From: Clostridia bacterium
GTDB taxonomy: Bacteria; Bacillota; Clostridia; Christensenellales; Borkfalkiaceae
DNA length: 33,608 bases
Direction: 5' to 3'
Assembly: GCA_017508105.1 (NCBI GenBank)
Contig: JAFVZP010000043.1
Coordinates: 1-33,608, forward strand
A program made the position numbers and the translations under genes. Numbering within the stretch: the first letter of the stretch is position 1; every line of letters starts with the position of its first letter. The notes below the pieces were generated by a model. The model did no database searches. It had not been told where the DNA came from and saw only the letters and a program-made list of their open reading frames with translations. Positions 6,973 through 14,532 of the stretch are shown piece by piece.

Positions 6973-7741
6973 AATCTTCTTCCTCGTTTCTTTCAGGATT
7001 TAACGTGATAAATATTTTTTCAAACACTTCGGGTTGCTTTACGCATATGTATTGGTGCTTCAACAGCTCCAAAAGCGCCTGAAAAGTGGTTATCGCTTCC
7101 ACTTTGTTGAATTTTTTAGACAACAGTTCTTCAAACTGTACGCTTTCTTTTTCTTTTAAGGTCTTTCGGATAACCTCTATTTTTTCGGCAACGGTAAAGG
7201 AGTCTTGGGGGATTTCCTTGATGTCGTCCTCCTCCCGCTTCTCGCTTTCAATGCGCAGCATGAGTTCGGTAAACGCCTGCACTAATCCGTCGAGTGTAAA
7301 ATCCTTGTAGACCACCCGCACCTGTCCCACGCTTTTATCGGGCTCTTTATAAAAATACCCCACCGTCTCCATTTCTTTGAGCTTTTCGGCGTTTTCCTTG
7401 ATCAGGCGGTATTCCTCCAAGGCGCGAATGAGCTGGGTGCGCTCGTCGTCCTCGTCATTTAAAAAGTCCTCTTCCTCCTCGTCGGGCACCAAGCTCTTGG
7501 CTTTGATGGAGAGAATTGTCGAGGCGATGACCAGATACTCGCTCGCCTTGTCCACATCCAAATGCGGCAAGCCGCGCATATAGGCTAAAAACTGCTCCAT
7601 GACCTGGGATACGAAAATTTCTTTAATCTCTATTTCGTTGGTCTTGACGAGATAGAGCAGTAAGTCCAAAGGCCCCTCAAAGTTATTCAAAACCGTGGTA
7701 TAATCCACGTTCGATTCAAAATTTTGCGCCGTTACTTTACT
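6947..7741 (-). CDS. scpA: Segregation and condensation protein A (kleisin)
   Basis: ScpA is the kleisin that bridges the Smc head domains. With ATG 7741 it has 264 residues. The N-terminal helical domain carries the signature FEGPLDLLLYLVKTNEIEI (about residues 21-39), followed by VDKASEYLVIASTILSIKAKSLVP. A charged linker (EEEEDFLNDEDDE) follows, and the C-terminal winged helix includes VEAITTFQALLELLKHQ. A longer reading from TTG 7762 is possible, but GGAG at about 12 bases and the TAATG junction with the M50 gene favour 7741. The stop of the M50 gene abuts this start, so the three genes are one operon. Confidence 0.93.
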   Translation of the reverse strand, partial: SKVTAQNFESNVDYTTVLNNFEGPLDLLLYLVKTNEIEIKEIFVSQVMEQFLAYMRGLPHLDVDKASEYLVIASTILSIKAKSLVPDEEEEDFLNDEDDERTQLIRALEEYRLIKENAEKLKEMETVGYFYKEPDKSVGQVRVVYKDFTLDGLVQAFTELMLRIESEKREEDDIKEIPQDSFTVAEKIEVIRKTLKEKESVQFEELLSKKFNKVEAITTFQALLELLKHQYICVKQPEVFEKIFITLNPERNEEEDFGEIDEYN

Positions 7742-7743
7742 CA

Positions 7744-8415
7744 TTACAAAAATAATCTCCAAAATGCGTCGATAAGGTTTAAAAGAGCGTCAATGACAAA
7801 GCCCATATAAGTACCCAACAGGTCGAACATTGCCAAAAACGGCATTCGTTCTGCGAGCAAGTTTAACAGTATCAACCCCATCAGGATATATTGCCCGTTT
7901 TGCACGATAAAGCGGTATGCTTGCCCCTTTCTTGTGTCCAAGGCGTCCCAGATGCGGAAACCGTCCAACGGATAGAGCGGAATGAGGTTGAAGATGCAAA
8001 AGGTCAAATTAAACAACACGAAATACAGCAAAAAGTCGTTTAAAAATACGAACAGATAATTGGGCTCCGTGAGGTGATTTGCTGCCAATATACACAGCGG
8101 ATAGCCTAAAAACGCCAACAGCAAATTGAGCGCTACGCCTGCGGCGGCGGTCAAGAACAAATCACGCGTATAATGCCGAAAGTTATTGGGATTGATGGGA
8201 ACGGGCTTTGCCCAACCGAAGCCGACGAAGATAAACATGAGCATACCCGCAGGGTCGAAGTGCTTGAGGGGGTTCAAGGTCAGTCTGCCCTGCCATTTTG
8301 CCGTCGGGTCGCCGGCTTTATAAGCCACGAAAGCGTGCGCAAACTCGTGCAGGGATAAAACGAGCACGACGGCGCAGGCACGGGCAATATAATCAATAAG
8401 AGTTTCAGGATTCAT
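7744..8415 (-). CDS. M50-family site-2 protease homologue
   Basis: The 223-residue membrane protein has the intramembrane zinc motif HEFAH at about residue 23 and the second ligand motif NLIPLYPLDGFRI near 140, so it should be an active site-2 protease. The segment GDPTAKWQGRLTLNPLKHFDP after the first motif is typical of the YwhC/rhomboid-like compact group. Four to five hydrophobic segments are visible. The family is commonly placed directly before scpA in Clostridia; its substrate is unknown. It is not SpoIVFB: it is shorter, and I see no CBS domain. ATG 8415 has no ribosome site. A promoter ends just before the ATG, which predicts a leaderless mRNA. Confidence 0.9.
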   Translation of the reverse strand: MNPETLIDYIARACAVVLVLSLHEFAHAFVAYKAGDPTAKWQGRLTLNPLKHFDPAGMLMFIFVGFGWAKPVPINPNNFRHYTRDLFLTAAAGVALNLLLAFLGYPLCILAANHLTEPNYLFVFLNDFLLYFVLFNLTFCIFNLIPLYPLDGFRIWDALDTRKGQAYRFIVQNGQYILMGLILLNLLAERMPFLAMFDLLGTYMGFVIDALLNLIDAFWRLFL

Positions 8416-8422
8416 ACTTTGT

Positions 8423-8451
8423 ATTATAGTATATTTTTTTTAAAAAATCAA
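8423..8451 (-). promoter_or_regulatory. SigA promoter for the M50 protease-scpAB operon
   Basis: On the minus strand TTGATT (8446-8451) and TATAAT (8423-8428) are separated by 17 bases. The -35 box lies in the end of the stem and T run of the terminator of the preceding carboxypeptidase gene. The expected start, about 7 bases after the -10, is at 8415-8416, that is at the first base of the start codon. Confidence 0.65.
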
Positions 8452-8484
8452 GAGGAAAAGCTCAACTTGCGCTCTTCCTCTTGA
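8448..8484 (-). terminator. Terminator of the DacF-type carboxypeptidase gene
   Basis: Fourteen-base arms (8448-8461 and 8471-8484) pair with one wobble around a 9-base loop. The minus strand continues with TTTTTT. It starts 35 bases after the stop codon. Confidence 0.85.
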
Positions 8485-8518
8485 AAAAAATATATAAATA
8501 TTTCTTATTTATATAAAA

Positions 8519-9745
8519 TTATAACGCCCAACCGTCGGCAACCTTTTTACAATAGTCCCAAAAGCTTGCTTTTTCCACGTCCTCTGCCGACAAAATAGCC
8601 ACGCTGTCGTAGGCAACGCCGTCTTTAAATACGGTCAGCTCTCCCACTTTTTGACCCTTTTTCAGCGGAGCGCAAACGTCGTACAGCTCCACGCTATGGC
8701 TGATGTTTGTATTTTCTTCTCCGTTCTTGCAAAAATATCGCACGGCCCGTTCGGGAACAACCTCAATTTGTTCTTTTTTTGCCTTATTGACCGTCAACTT
8801 TTCATCCAACGGCTGTACGGGAATTACCTCTCGGTCTGAAAAATTGGCAAACGAATAATTGAACAGCTCGCTGACGGCGGAAAAGCGTTCCTTGCTCGTG
8901 CTTGCGCCGATGCACACCGAAATGATGCGCATATCCCCACGTTTTGCCGTTGCGGCAAGGCAGAAGCCTGCCTCGTTGGTGAAGCCCGTTTTGCCCCCGT
9001 CGCAGCCCTTATAGTGGCGAATGAGCTTGTTGGTGTTGGTAATCAACGTCGTTCTGCCCTCGGGGTGCTCAAACTCGTCTGTCCAAATTTTACAGTATTC
9101 AAAGTATTTTTCGTGCCGGATTAGCTCTTTTAGCATCAAAGCAACGTCCAAGGCGCACGAATATTGCGGTTCTTTAGGTAAGCCCGTGCAGTTGGAAAAG
9201 AGCGTGTTTTCACAGCCCAGATCCTTGGCTCTCTGGTTCATTTTCTGCACAAATAAGCTGTCGCTTCCCGCAATATACTCCGCAAGCGCCACGCAGGCGT
9301 CGTTTGCCGAACAGACGGTTACGCTCTCCATGAGTCGGTCTGCCGTATAGGTACCGCCTGCTTCCAGATATACCTGCGAACCGCCCATCGACATGGCGTG
9401 CTCGGACACGGGAATAACCGTAGTATAGTCCATTTTTCCGCTTTCAATGGCGTCAAAGCACAAAATTAAGGTCATAATTTTGCACATACTCGCAATGGGC
9501 AGGCGTTGGGTTTGGTTTTGGGCGTAAACTGTCGTTTTGCTGTTTGCGTCCATGCAATACGCCGATTTACAGCGTAAATTAAGCGCATCTGACGCAACGG
9601 AATCGGTTTGCAGAGCGTACGCCGTTGTCGGTTTGGTTGCTATTTTCGTTGCCACGTTGTTGCCAAACAGGCTGACGAAAGCTAAAAACAAAGTAAAACT
9701 ACTCATTAAAAAGATTTTTTTCATGGATTTTATCGTCATATTCAC
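8519..9745 (-). CDS. dacF: D-alanyl-D-alanine carboxypeptidase, DacF type
   Basis: This is a second S11-family carboxypeptidase (408 residues from GTG 9745). It has a signal peptide (FLMSSFTLFLAFVSLFG) and all three active-site motifs: SMCK in PIASMCKIMTLIL, SAN in CSANDACVALAEY and KTG in DGGKTGFTNEAG. The C-terminal half matches the PBP5 C-terminal domain and ends in an aromatic helix (ASFWDYCKKVADGWAL) suited to membrane attachment. Its place directly after spoIIM fits the Bacillus name dacF, a forespore gene there. Start candidates are GTG 9745, ATG 9739 and ATG 9724, all with weak ribosome sites. A SigF-like promoter is possible at 9755-9785. Confidence 0.9.
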   Translation of the reverse strand: MNMTIKSMKKIFLMSSFTLFLAFVSLFGNNVATKIATKPTTAYALQTDSVASDALNLRCKSAYCMDANSKTTVYAQNQTQRLPIASMCKIMTLILCFDAIESGKMDYTTVIPVSEHAMSMGGSQVYLEAGGTYTADRLMESVTVCSANDACVALAEYIAGSDSLFVQKMNQRAKDLGCENTLFSNCTGLPKEPQYSCALDVALMLKELIRHEKYFEYCKIWTDEFEHPEGRTTLITNTNKLIRHYKGCDGGKTGFTNEAGFCLAATAKRGDMRIISVCIGASTSKERFSAVSELFNYSFANFSDREVIPVQPLDEKLTVNKAKKEQIEVVPERAVRYFCKNGEENTNISHSVELYDVCAPLKKGQKVGELTVFKDGVAYDSVAILSAEDVEKASFWDYCKKVADGWAL

Positions 9746-9754
9746 AGTTTTACT

Positions 9755-9785
9755 CGTTTTTGCCCGAATTATTCTATCAATTTAC
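9755..9785 (-). promoter_or_regulatory. SigF/SigG-like promoter candidate before dacF
   Basis: On the minus strand GTAAA (9781-9785) and GGCAAAAACG (9755-9764) are 16 bases apart. The first differs from GYATA at one base; the second fits the SigF -10 pattern GGNRANANTR except at one position. dacF is forespore-specific in B. subtilis, which makes the match more credible. It overlaps the end of spoIIM. Confidence 0.3.
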
Positions 9786-10387
9786 AAGATCAACGCAAAC
9801 GGCTTGAAAAAGATGAGAACCGTAAAAAATTCAAGGAGCGCGGAAAACAGACAAATTGTTCCGAAAAAGGCCAACCAAGGCAAAAATCCCCTCATATGCT
9901 CTAAAGAACGGGTTTGAAAGGTTGTCAACCCACATTCAAGGGAAAACGGTGTGGAAAATATTAAAATTCCGCCGCAAAGGATAGCTTGGGGTAAGAGCAA
10001 TAAAATTACGACGAAGAATCCGCCGACCGTATAATAGGCAAAGAGTATAAAAATCTCCACGCCGAAGATAAATCCCCGATAAAGAATTGCAAAAATTTGC
10101 AAGGGAAAGACAAAAATTACCGTGGACGACAGGCAAACAACGGCTAAAAACAGAGCGTTTCCAATGCAACGTGAAATAAGCACGGAAAAAATGCCCGACT
10201 CTAAAGAAAAGACTTTATACATATAATTTTCGCAATAACCGTGGCAAAACTGTATAATCAGCGTGGGTTTTATAATTATTATGCCACACATAGTACTTAT
10301 TAAAAATAATAAAAATAGTGTTAAAATCAATAATTTATAGTGAGAAATGCGGTTTTTACATTCGCCGAGAAAAAAAGAAAGGTTCAT
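9782..10387 (-). CDS. spoIIM: Stage II sporulation protein M
   Basis: SpoIIM is the membrane scaffold of the SpoIID-SpoIIP-SpoIIM peptidoglycan machine that drives engulfment of the forespore. The 201-residue protein has five to six hydrophobic segments: near residues 18-40, 65-90, 90-120, 120-145 and 165-200. This fits the SpoIIM/DUF95 layout, including the RGFIFGVEIFILFAYYTVGGF centre. spoIIM next to spoIVB and dacF agrees with clostridial gene order. SpoIID and SpoIIP are not in the window. The start ATG 10387 lies inside a hairpin, and no ribosome site precedes it. A SigE-like promoter ends 5 bases before the ATG. Confidence 0.85.
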   Translation of the reverse strand: MNLSFFLGECKNRISHYKLLILTLFLLFLISTMCGIIIIKPTLIIQFCHGYCENYMYKVFSLESGIFSVLISRCIGNALFLAVVCLSSTVIFVFPLQIFAILYRGFIFGVEIFILFAYYTVGGFFVVILLLLPQAILCGGILIFSTPFSLECGLTTFQTRSLEHMRGFLPWLAFFGTICLFSALLEFFTVLIFFKPFALIL

Positions 10388-10404
10388 ATTGTAGTATATG
10401 AACC
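10381..10404 (-). terminator. Hairpin with T run overlapping the spoIIM start codon
   Basis: Perfect 9-base arms GGTTCATAT (10381-10389) and ATATGAACC (10396-10404) have a 6-base loop. On the minus strand TTTCTTTTTTT follows. The form fits an intrinsic terminator for spoIVB, but the spoIIM ATG (10385-10387) is inside the second arm. Confidence 0.5.
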
Positions 10405-10421
10405 CAATTCGTTTTTCATTA
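10393..10421 (-). promoter_or_regulatory. spoIIM: SigE-like promoter candidate for spoIIM
   Basis: On the minus strand TAATGAA (10415-10421) is 14 bases before CATATACT (10393-10400). The -10 differs from CATACAMT at one base and is the same octamer as before the zinc peptidase gene. spoIIM is SigE-dependent in B. subtilis. The predicted start lies at or just before the ATG. Confidence 0.4.
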
Positions 10422-10429
10422 AATGCTTT

Positions 10430-11446
10430 TTAATTTCCCAGCATGTTTTCAATGCCGATGCCGTATCCTCTCGTCGGGTCGTTTAAAAATACGTGCGTAA
10501 CCGCCCCGATGAGCTTGCCGTTTTGAATGATCGGGCTGCCCGACATACCCTGTACGATGCCACCCGTTCTTTCAATGAGAGATTTATCCGTTACCTTGAT
10601 GACGAAATTTTTATTTTCCTTGTTGTGCTCGTCCACCTTGACGATGGAAATGGAGAACTTTTCTTTCTGCAGCCCGTTAACCGTGGAATAAATGTGCGCT
10701 TCGCCTATTTTTGCCTCTTTCAAGGGTGCAATTTGTGTCTTTTCACAGCCATTATAGTCAAAATCTTTATCAATTTTTCCGTACAGACCGCACGCATTGA
10801 TGGTATCTGAAACGCCCACGCCGTTTTCACCGACAAACAGCCCCTTTAACTCGCCTGCCTTGCCTCGTACGCCTTTATTGACCGAAACGATGCTGCAACC
10901 GTACACTTTTCCCGTTCCCACGCTTAAAATATTGTTATTTTCATCGCAAACGGCGTGCCCCAAGGCGCCGAACCGTCCGTTTTCTCTGTCAATATAGGTA
11001 ATGGTACCGATGCCCGATAAGGTATCACGAATGAGAACGCCGATTTTATATTTGCCGCTCACGCAATCCTTTTTAGGCTGGGCGCAAAGCTCGCTTTCGT
11101 TTCCCTCACGTTTTACGGTAATTTTTACGCTTTTTCCGTTGGATTGGTTTAAATATTCATTCAAATCGTTGGCATTTTCTACTTTTTTGCCGTTAATTTT
11201 GGTGATGATATCGCCGTTTTGAATGCCGCACTCTTTTGCTGGCGAACAAATGCCCGACTCGGTTTTGACGTCGCCAACGGCAATGACCTGTACTCCCCCC
11301 ATATTCAAGATAAATCCGGCGGAATTGCCGCCTATATATACGCTTTGACTGATCGCTCCCACGGGCACGGGACTGACCCCCAAACCCAATACACAAAGCG
11401 TCAGAACAAAGATAAAATTCAATAAATAAAAAGAAAGCTTGCGCAT
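10430..11446 (-). CDS. spoIVB: SpoIVB signalling serine peptidase (S55)
   Basis: In B. subtilis SpoIVB is secreted from the forespore into the space between the two spore membranes, where it cuts SpoIVFA to start the SigK pathway. From ATG 11446 this protein has 338 residues, against about 425 in B. subtilis. An N-terminal signal anchor (FYLLNFIFVLTLCVLGLG) is followed by a PDZ domain (about residues 50-115, with AKECGIQNGDIITKINGKKV). The S55 domain has its catalytic His in GALGHAV near residue 165 and the catalytic Ser in GMSGSP near residue 308. A TTG at 11461 would add five residues, but GGAGGG just before ATG 11446 favours the ATG. spo0A, which usually follows spoIVB, is absent. Confidence 0.92.
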   Translation of the reverse strand: MRKLSFYLLNFIFVLTLCVLGLGVSPVPVGAISQSVYIGGNSAGFILNMGGVQVIAVGDVKTESGICSPAKECGIQNGDIITKINGKKVENANDLNEYLNQSNGKSVKITVKREGNESELCAQPKKDCVSGKYKIGVLIRDTLSGIGTITYIDRENGRFGALGHAVCDENNNILSVGTGKVYGCSIVSVNKGVRGKAGELKGLFVGENGVGVSDTINACGLYGKIDKDFDYNGCEKTQIAPLKEAKIGEAHIYSTVNGLQKEKFSISIVKVDEHNKENKNFVIKVTDKSLIERTGGIVQGMSGSPIIQNGKLIGAVTHVFLNDPTRGYGIGIENMLGN

Positions 11447-11465
11447 AATCCCTCCATACAAGAAG

Positions 11466-11495
11466 TAATTTGCGCAAACTCTCTTTGGCTTATTC
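11466..11495 (-). promoter_or_regulatory. spoIVB: SigG-like promoter candidate for spoIVB
   Basis: On the minus strand GAATAA (11490-11495) and CAAATTA (11466-11472) are separated by 17 bases. They resemble the SigG boxes GHATR and CATNHTA with one mismatch in the -10. The resulting leader would contain the GGAGGG ribosome site. spoIVB is transcribed in the forespore in Bacillus. Such a loose match can arise by chance. Confidence 0.25.
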
Positions 11496-11500
11496 TTTGA

Positions 11501-13210
11501 TTACTGATTTTGCGACAGTATATTTTTGTAGTTTTTGGCAGTATCTATCAGCTCCAAGGCGTGCTTTTCGGCGTATTCGCTACCCTCGTCTCCGCCAAGC
11601 AGCCGAAGCAATTCCCGCAGGCGGCCTTGTTCGGATAAAAGAAGTACTTCGGTGGTGGTTTTACCCTCTCTTTCCTTCTTTTCAATTAAGAACTGTCCGT
11701 CTGCCATGCCGGCAATCTGCGCCAGGTGTGAAACGGCGATAATTTGCGTGTTTTGTGCGATTTTTGCAAACTTTTCCGCCACAACCTTGGCAGTTTGACC
11801 CGAAATGCCCGCGTCGATTTCATCAAAAATATAAGTGGAAATATTATTGATTGCAGAAAGCTGCGTCTTAATCGCCAACATAAAACGGCTCATTTCCCCG
11901 CCGCTGATAATTTTGGAGAGCGGTTTGACCGGTTCGCCTGCGTTTGCAGAAAACAGGAAGCAAATTTCATCCATTCCATCGTGCGTCGCTCTCTCTGCAT
12001 CCTGCTCGCCATAGTCGTTAAAGGCTACTTCAAACTGCGCCGAAGGGATATTCAAGGTTTTAAGCTCGGCAATTACCCTCGTTGCAAAGTCGTTTGCGGC
12101 AGCTGTGCGCAAGGCGGTGATTTGTCGGCAAAGTCGGTAGATTTTTTGACGGCAGGCAACAATATTTTTATTTAACTTCTCAATTTCCTCGTCGCTATGA
12201 ACGAGTAAGTCGTATTCTTCCCGGGCTTTTTGTAAAAACGCCTCAATTTCTCCAACCGAATTGCCGTATTTTCGTTTGAGCATTTTAATTTCGTCCAAGC
12301 GTTTTTCTATGCTTTGCAGTCTGTTTTCATCAAAATAGACGTCCTCGGCAAGGCTTTCGACGGTTTGCGCAATATCCTCGGCTTCGGCTTGCAGGTTTTC
12401 CAAGCGCTCGTATACCGCTTGGTATTCCCCGTCCAATTCCGTAACGCTTCCCACACTCTTTTTCGCCGTTCGAAGGGCGTCGATGGCGGCGCTTTCGCCG
12501 TTTAACGCCTGCTCGGCTTGCTGCAATGCCAAGGTGATTTTCTGCACGGAATTCATTTTTTTGCGTTCGGCGAGGAGTTCGTCTTCCTCATCCTCTTTGA
12601 GCTCGGCGTTTTGAATTTCCTCAATCTGAAATGCCAACACGTCTATCCGTCTGCTTCGTCCGGCATCGTCTGCGCCGAGAGTATTTAATCGCTCATTATA
12701 CCCTTTCAGCTGCTTTAATTCTTGTGAAAGCGTCGTTTTTAAGTCCGATAAAGCCGGTCCTACGACGTCGTCGAGCACCTTTAACTGATTTTTTTCCTTT
12801 AATAAAAAGAAATGCTCGCTCTGTCCGTGTACGTCCACAAGCTGCGCCGTTAAGCGCTTTAACATGCTTGCATTTGCTGAAATTCCGTTAATTTTAATGG
12901 TCGAACGCCCGTCTAAGGTAAATTTTCTGTAAACAATCAGCTCGTCGTCCCATTCAATGTCCATTGCGGACAGCTCGTCTTTCACGGCGTTATTATTGGA
13001 AATATCAAAGGTAGCGCACACCGAACATTCATTCTGTCCGTGGCGAATCATGGATTTATCCGCCTTTGCGCCCAAAACGAAATTGACCGAATCGAGAATG
13101 ACCGATTTGCCTGCGCCCGTTTCGCCCGATAATACGTTCAAGCCGCTATGAAAATTGATTTCCGCCGCCTCGATGAGCGCGACGTTTTGAATATTCAGAC
13201 TTATAATCAT
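11501..13210 (-). CDS. recN: DNA repair protein RecN
   Basis: RecN is an SMC-like ATPase that acts on DNA double-strand breaks. The 569 residues have the family layout. There is an N-terminal ATPase lobe with Walker A GETGAGKS at residues 29-36, then two long coiled-coil segments around a short hinge (about 150-370). The C-terminal lobe has the ABC signature LSKIISGGEMSRFMLAIK, Walker B YIFDEIDAG, and AVSHLAQIAGMADGQFLIEK. The length is normal. It lies 21 bases after argR and 54 before spoIVB, in the classic argR-recN-spoIVB order. No LexA/DinR-type box (CGAACN4GTTCG) is visible in the gap upstream. Confidence 0.96.
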   Translation of the reverse strand: MIISLNIQNVALIEAAEINFHSGLNVLSGETGAGKSVILDSVNFVLGAKADKSMIRHGQNECSVCATFDISNNNAVKDELSAMDIEWDDELIVYRKFTLDGRSTIKINGISANASMLKRLTAQLVDVHGQSEHFFLLKEKNQLKVLDDVVGPALSDLKTTLSQELKQLKGYNERLNTLGADDAGRSRRIDVLAFQIEEIQNAELKEDEEDELLAERKKMNSVQKITLALQQAEQALNGESAAIDALRTAKKSVGSVTELDGEYQAVYERLENLQAEAEDIAQTVESLAEDVYFDENRLQSIEKRLDEIKMLKRKYGNSVGEIEAFLQKAREEYDLLVHSDEEIEKLNKNIVACRQKIYRLCRQITALRTAAANDFATRVIAELKTLNIPSAQFEVAFNDYGEQDAERATHDGMDEICFLFSANAGEPVKPLSKIISGGEMSRFMLAIKTQLSAINNISTYIFDEIDAGISGQTAKVVAEKFAKIAQNTQIIAVSHLAQIAGMADGQFLIEKKEREGKTTTEVLLLSEQGRLRELLRLLGGDEGSEYAEKHALELIDTAKNYKNILSQNQ

Positions 13211-13231
13211 ACGCTGTGCTAAATTTTTCTC

Positions 13232-13687
13232 TTACTTTATAATCTCGTTTAATTTTTCCACAATCATTAACGCTGCTTCGGCGCTTTCGCAAGCGCTGAA
13301 TAAGGTGTCGTCGCCGGCAACCGTGCCCACCACTTCGGAATAGTTGAGCTTATCCAGCGCCAAGCCTGCGTTGGATGCGCTGCCCGATAAGGTCTTAATA
13401 ACCACCAAATTGCCTGCCGAACAGATGCTCAGCACGCTCTCTTTAAAGAGTCGGCGTAATTTTCCCGGCAGAGCCACGTCGTCCGTCTGCTGTAAATGCG
13501 AATAGCGGTAGCGCTTTTGCGTACCCTTGATTTTAAAGAGGTGCAAGCTCTTGATATCTCTGGAAACGGTTGCCTGCGTAACCGAATAATTGGCTTGGTT
13601 TAACGCATTGCATAGCTCTTCCTGCGTTTCGATTTCCTGCTTTGCGATAATTTCTAAAATTTTTGCCTGTCTTTCTTCCCTTAACAT
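13232..13687 (-). CDS. argR: Arginine repressor
   Basis: ArgR represses arginine synthesis and activates arginine breakdown when bound to arginine as a hexamer. The 151-residue protein has a winged-helix DNA-binding domain (residues 1-70) with the recognition-helix sequence SVTQATVSRDIKSLHL. The C-terminal oligomerisation domain carries GTVAGDDTLF near residue 126, the arginine-contacting GDDT motif. The start ATG 13687 follows AAGGAAC. It sits 25 bases after nadK. Its presence next to recN is the common Firmicutes arrangement (ahrC-recN). Confidence 0.95.
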   Translation of the reverse strand: MLREERQAKILEIIAKQEIETQEELCNALNQANYSVTQATVSRDIKSLHLFKIKGTQKRYRYSHLQQTDDVALPGKLRRLFKESVLSICSAGNLVVIKTLSGSASNAGLALDKLNYSEVVGTVAGDDTLFSACESAEAALMIVEKLNEIIK

Positions 13688-13712
13688 AGTTCCTTACCTT
13701 TTTACGTTTACT

Positions 13713-14510
13713 CTATTTTAAAAGCTTTTTATTGACGTTATAAAACAATCGGTTGATATCCCTCGTGATAAAATCGGCGGTAAACGGTGCTTTTTCAATG
13801 CATACACGGCTGTTTTTATTGACGTTTCCAAGTATCCTGCCGTCGGCGCATAGCTTTAAATCCTTGTCCTGACGGGATAAATCAAAGGAAAATTTGCCCG
13901 TATCGCTCACAACGAAGGGCTTGGCGCGCAGCCCCAAGGGACAGACGGGCGTTGCGATAAACGCCTGTACGTCGGGAGCTAAAATGCATCCGCCCGCCGA
14001 GAGCGAGTATGCCGTGGAGCCCGTGGGCGTTGCGATGGTCAGTCCGTCGGCGATATAGTCTTGCACCTTGGCACCGTTCATCAACAGAGAAAATTCCGCC
14101 ACCTGATTGCCGTAAGGGCGAGCGTAATCACGCTGCAAAATAACTTCGTTGAGAGCGTAATATTCCCGCCCGTCCAACGTGATTTTGAGTACGCTGCGAG
14201 GGAGAACGGTGTGCTCTCCGCAGATTAAATCGGCTGCACTCAGGGTATCTTTGGCATCGAATTCGCATAAAAAGCCCAGTGTTCCGTGATTGACGCCTAC
14301 GACGCGAATGCCCTGCTGCGCCGCAATAACGGCGGCGTAAATGAGCGCCCCATCGCCGCCCAGCACCACGGCGGTATCCACACCGTTGAGCTCTGCACCC
14401 GAATGAATTATCTTTACCGCACAGCCAAAGCTTTGGAACTTTTGAATGAGTGCGGATACGATATTTTTATCCTTAATTTTTTCTTTTTTATAAACGATTC
14501 CGATTTTCAT
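13713..14510 (-). CDS. nadK: NAD kinase
   Basis: NadK phosphorylates NAD to NADP. The 265-residue protein has the nucleotide motif VVLGGDGALIYAA near residue 51, VNHGTLGFL, and the NAD-binding segment ADGLTIATPTGSTAYSLSAGG near 155-175. The usual GGDGT is GGDGA here, a conservative change at the phosphate-binding loop; the Asp is kept, so activity is likely. It lies between tlyA (22 bases) and argR (25 bases), as in many Clostridia. The ribosome site is weak (AAAAGAAAAA). Confidence 0.93.
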   Translation of the reverse strand: MKIGIVYKKEKIKDKNIVSALIQKFQSFGCAVKIIHSGAELNGVDTAVVLGGDGALIYAAVIAAQQGIRVVGVNHGTLGFLCEFDAKDTLSAADLICGEHTVLPRSVLKITLDGREYYALNEVILQRDYARPYGNQVAEFSLLMNGAKVQDYIADGLTIATPTGSTAYSLSAGGCILAPDVQAFIATPVCPLGLRAKPFVVSDTGKFSFDLSRQDKDLKLCADGRILGNVNKNSRVCIEKAPFTADFITRDINRLFYNVNKKLLK

Positions 14511-14532
14511 GCCGTTTTTTCTTTTGATGGTT

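Noticed and set aside
7744-8415. Possible SpoIVFB, the processing protease of SigK
   Set aside because: The protein is an M50 protease but lacks a CBS domain and its neighbour is scpA, as for the general YwhC-like group; SpoIVFA is not adjacent.
8519-9745. Recent duplication of the two DD-carboxypeptidase genes
   Set aside because: The two proteins share the S11 motifs but differ strongly elsewhere and correspond to two old lineages; no repeated DNA is visible.
13713-14510. NAD kinase possibly inactive because of GGDGA instead of GGDGT
   Set aside because: The key Asp and all other motifs are kept and Ala is a mild change, so loss of function is not supported.
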